From assembly GCA_964610905.1 (NCBI GenBank), contig CAZSYT010000047.1, positions 1 through 22,974 of the forward strand: 22,974 bases of DNA, in the 5' to 3' direction. Position 1 is the stretch's first letter, and each line of letters starts with the position of its first letter. Origin of the DNA: JAJZJT01 sp964610905 (GTDB taxonomy: Bacteria; Actinomycetota; Acidimicrobiia; Acidimicrobiales; RAAP-2). A program made the translations under genes and the position numbers. This document shows positions 20,757 to 22,974 of the stretch, one piece after another. A model generated the notes under the pieces. That model did not search any database. It saw only the letters and a program-made list of their open reading frames with translations, and was not told the origin of the DNA.

Positions 20757-21683
20757 GTGGTGGTGCGCATCTCGGCGGTGGCGCCCTGCTTCAACGACTC
20801 TGCCTACCTGGCGGAGGCCCTCGAGTCGATCGGCGCGCAGGTTCGGCCGGTCGACGAGGTGATCGTCGTCGACGACGGGTCCACCGACGGGTCGGCCGAC
20901 CTGACAGCGAGGCTCGGGGCCACCGTGCTCCGGCACCCCACCAACCGAGGAGAGGGAGCGGCCCGGAACACCGGCTGGCGGGCCGCCAGCGGCGACACCG
21001 TGGCATGGCTCGACGCCGACGACACGTGGCGACCGCACCACCTCGAGGTGGTCGGCGGTCTGCTCGAACGGCACCCCGACGCCGCCGGCGCCTTCGGTGC
21101 CGTGCAGTGCTTCGGACTGAACGACCAGACGATCTTCGGTCACGTTCCCACCGACGAGCCCGGCGTCGTGGCCCGTGAGGCGTTCCACAACTGGCTGCAC
21201 GTCAACATCGCGGCGATCACCCGACGCAGCGCCCTCGTCGCCGTGGGCGGCTTCGAAGAGCACGAGCGGATCTCCGTCGACTTCGACCTCTGGCTCCGGC
21301 TCGCTCGCCGCCATCGGTTCATCGCCACGCACGAAGTCACCGCCGACTGGCGCTGGCACGAGGCGCAGCAGAGCACGAAGCCGTTCGCCCAGCTGCTGGC
21401 CGTCCACCGCTACCGGCGACGCTTCATCGAGTTGCTGCGTGCCGACGACGGCGACGTCCTCGCCGCGCAGCTGACGTCCGAGCTGGTGCCGGCGTGGACG
21501 GCCCACCTCGCCATCAGGCGGGACCAGGTACAGCGACGAACCGGCCGTCCCGAACCGGCCGAAGCGCGCCACCGTCCTTGCGCCGAGGCCGTCGACCGCC
21601 TGCGGTGGGCGGCGGCAGGGCGCCTGCACCCCTCCGTGATCGACGTCGTCTGGGGGCTCGGCCGTCGTGCCGGTCCGGCGTAG
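20757..21683 (+). CDS. Family 2 glycosyltransferase (GT-A fold)
   Basis: The protein is 308 residues from GTG 20757, one of three consecutive GTG codons; AGG lies 5 bases before it, and 20763 is equally possible. The nucleotide-binding block is ISAVAPCFNDSAYLAEALESI (5-25) and VIVVDDGSTDGS (35-46), with metal-binding Asp86-Ala-Asp88 in VAWLDADDTW. A conserved region HVNIAAITRRSALVAVGGFEE ... ISVDFDLWLRLARR follows, as in GT2 enzymes. The protein transfers a sugar from a nucleotide sugar to an unknown acceptor on the cytosolic side. It is followed 48 bases later by a second, larger GT2-type gene, probably in one transcript. Confidence 0.9.
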   Translation: MVVRISAVAPCFNDSAYLAEALESIGAQVRPVDEVIVVDDGSTDGSADLTARLGATVLRHPTNRGEGAARNTGWRAASGDTVAWLDADDTWRPHHLEVVGGLLERHPDAAGAFGAVQCFGLNDQTIFGHVPTDEPGVVAREAFHNWLHVNIAAITRRSALVAVGGFEEHERISVDFDLWLRLARRHRFIATHEVTADWRWHEAQQSTKPFAQLLAVHRYRRRFIELLRADDGDVLAAQLTSELVPAWTAHLAIRRDQVQRRTGRPEPAEARHRPCAEAVDRLRWAAAGRLHPSVIDVVWGLGRRAGPA

Positions 21684-21731
21684 GCCGGCGGTCGCGCTGA
21701 TGGGCGGGCGAGCGGGCGGGCGAAGCAGCGG

Positions 21732-22974
21732 ATGACGAACGCCACTCGCTCCGGCCCGGCCCAGATCGGGGACGAACGCGTGTTCGAGGTGGCGCGCCGG
21801 CACGGATGCTCCGCGGTCCTGCGATGCGCCTGCGTCGGCCCGGAGGGCGCCCGGCGTTCACGCGTGTCCGTGCCACCCCGAGTCGAGCACGGCGCGCAGG
21901 GCGCGACTGTGCTGGCCGGCGACGTCCACTGGATGCCGGGGGACGGGGAGCCCTTCCCTGCCAGCACCGGGAGCGAGGACGCGACGCTGCTCCTCGCCGA
22001 GCTCCCCATCGGCGCGTCGAACACGGCCGACTGGGTGCGTGCGCTCGCACCCGCGCTCCGCGCGCATGCCGCTTGGCTGCTCGTCGGCGTCCCGCCGGGG
22101 CGCTCGACGGCTGCGGGCGACGCCGCTGCGCTCGCTGGGCTCCGACGGGAGCTGGCCATCGCCGGGCTGGAGCCCGAGCTCACGGGCAGGACCGGCGTCT
22201 TCGGCGGGAGCGGGTCGCCGGCTGCGGTCGCCCTCTCGCGGTCGACGGTCTCAGGCCTCGCACCGCGGGAGGGGCGCGGCGTTGCGGAGGTGTCGGGCAC
22301 GTTCGACGTCGTTGCCATCGTGGTCGCCTACGTCGAGGCCGACATCATCGACGCGTCGCTCGCGAAGTTGATCGCCGACGACGTCCAGCCCTACCTGGTC
22401 GACAACTGGTCCACCGACGGTACCGCCGAGCGAGCGTCCCGGTTCCTCGACCGAGGCCTCCTTGGCGTCGAGCGGTTCCCACCCGAGGGCACGTCCAGCA
22501 CCTACGAGTGGGAGCGGCTGCTCGGACGGGTGGAGGACCTGACCCGCTCGCTCCACGCCGACTGGTTCATCCACCACGACGCCGACCAGTTCCGGCTGGC
22601 ACCGTGGGGACCCGGCGTCACCCTTCGTGAGGGGATCCGGCGTGTCGACGCCGAGGGGTACAACGCCATCGACTTCACGCTCATCGACTTCCCGCCCGTC
22701 GACGACGCCTACGAAGCGGGCATGGACCCCGAGGCCCACTTCCGTCGCTTCACCCCGACGCCCGCCTTCGGGAACCTCGCGAACGTGACCGCGTGGAAGA
22801 ACACCGGCTCCACCCTCGACCTGCGGAGCAGTTGGGGGGCACCAGGCCGAGTTCGACGGGCGCGCTGTCTATCCCTACAACTTCCTCCTGAAGCACGTGC
22901 CGATCCGCTCCCAGGAGCACTGTCAACGGCCAGTTCGATGTCCCCGCTGGTGGCCAGGTAGAAGTCCTCACCCC
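21732..22974 (+). CDS. Two-domain GT2-type glycosyltransferase, frameshifted near 22832 and cut by window edge
   Basis: The frame starts at ATG 21732. Residues 1 to about 190 form an N-terminal domain with a Rossmann-like segment (DATLLLAELPIGASNTADWVRAL, then HAAWLLVGVPPG), possibly a methyltransferase-type or regulatory domain; no clean SAM motif was found. From about 195 the GT2 domain follows: FDVVAIVVAYVEADIIDASL, LVDNWSTDGTAE and DWFIHHDADQFRLAPW with the Asp-Ala-Asp metal motif. The original frame ends at 22961 in unrelated sequence. If one base of TTGGGGGG (22832-22839) is removed, the frame continues as GGHQAEFDGRAVYPYNFLLK, then HVPIRSQEH, which fits the family, and stays open to the window end. 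The lesion sits at a G-run, so it is either a sequencing error or a recent mutation. Confidence 0.78.

Noticed and set aside
19923..21803. A 626-codon minus-strand frame
   Set aside because: Only the last 206 codons (from GTG 20543) form the mycothiol-isomerase-family protein; the rest is antisense to the glycosyltransferase.

Overview
The window is very GC-rich DNA from an actinomycete. Codon third positions are nearly all G or C, GTG starts are common, and Thr/Pro linkers of the TTTTTVPP kind recur. A mycothiol-dependent-isomerase-type protein and a DUF156 metal/persulfide regulator are also present. The Thr-rich linkers and the HSD10-like dehydrogenase suggest an uncultured Acidimicrobiia-like lineage, but this is inference and no rRNA marker is present. 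A run of exactly 100 N at 1524-1623 marks a scaffold join, so the two sides may not be truly adjacent. No tRNA, rRNA, CRISPR array or insertion sequence was recognised.

Layout. 1-1523 (all minus): the N-terminal part of an MMPL/RND exporter and a small CsoR/CstR-type repressor. Both have a promoter overlapped by the same TACCC-N4-GGGTA dyad, so they look like one regulon. 1624-4066: a METTL7-like methyltransferase (+), a membrane-anchored DUF5666 protein (-) and a short-chain dehydrogenase (-). 4067-6134 is partly decayed: a dihydrolipoyl acyltransferase (E2) remnant, an orphan coding-like reading frame, an intact tandem universal stress protein, and the C-terminal tail of a P-type cation ATPase coupled to it. 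6135-9955: a TetR regulator divergent from a TauD-type dioxygenase, a GntR/FCD pseudogene with two single-base deletions and a nonsense codon, and an HSD10-like dehydrogenase ending at a perfect 32-bp palindrome.

The centrepiece is a nine-gene minus-strand operon, 17040 down to 10114, whose genes overlap or lie 8 bp apart. In order of transcription it encodes two small membrane-anchored proteins, an ApbE FAD:protein FMN transferase, a ferric-reductase-like di-heme membrane protein, a NuoF-like flavin/Fe-S protein, a small ferredoxin, a third Thr-rich anchored protein, a sensor kinase and its OmpR-type response regulator. This looks like an electron path from NAD(P)H through flavin, Fe-S and heme to the outside of the cell. 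ApbE normally modifies FMN_bind domains, and none is encoded here. Instead both small proteins upstream of apbE carry the identical nonamer VHATTGASG, which contains a Thr-Gly-Ala-Ser core like an ApbE acceptor site, and synonymous codons have diverged beneath it. I propose them as minimal flavin carriers; this is the most interesting hypothesis in the window.

17323-22974: a conserved hypothetical protein behind a TGACAG-N5-CTGTCA dyad, a cupin preceded by three 27-bp repeats that each carry a Shine-Dalgarno core, a cold-shock-like protein, a prolyl-hydroxylase-like 2OG oxygenase, a mycothiol-isomerase-family protein and two glycosyltransferases. The second glycosyltransferase is frameshifted near its 3' part and runs off the window.
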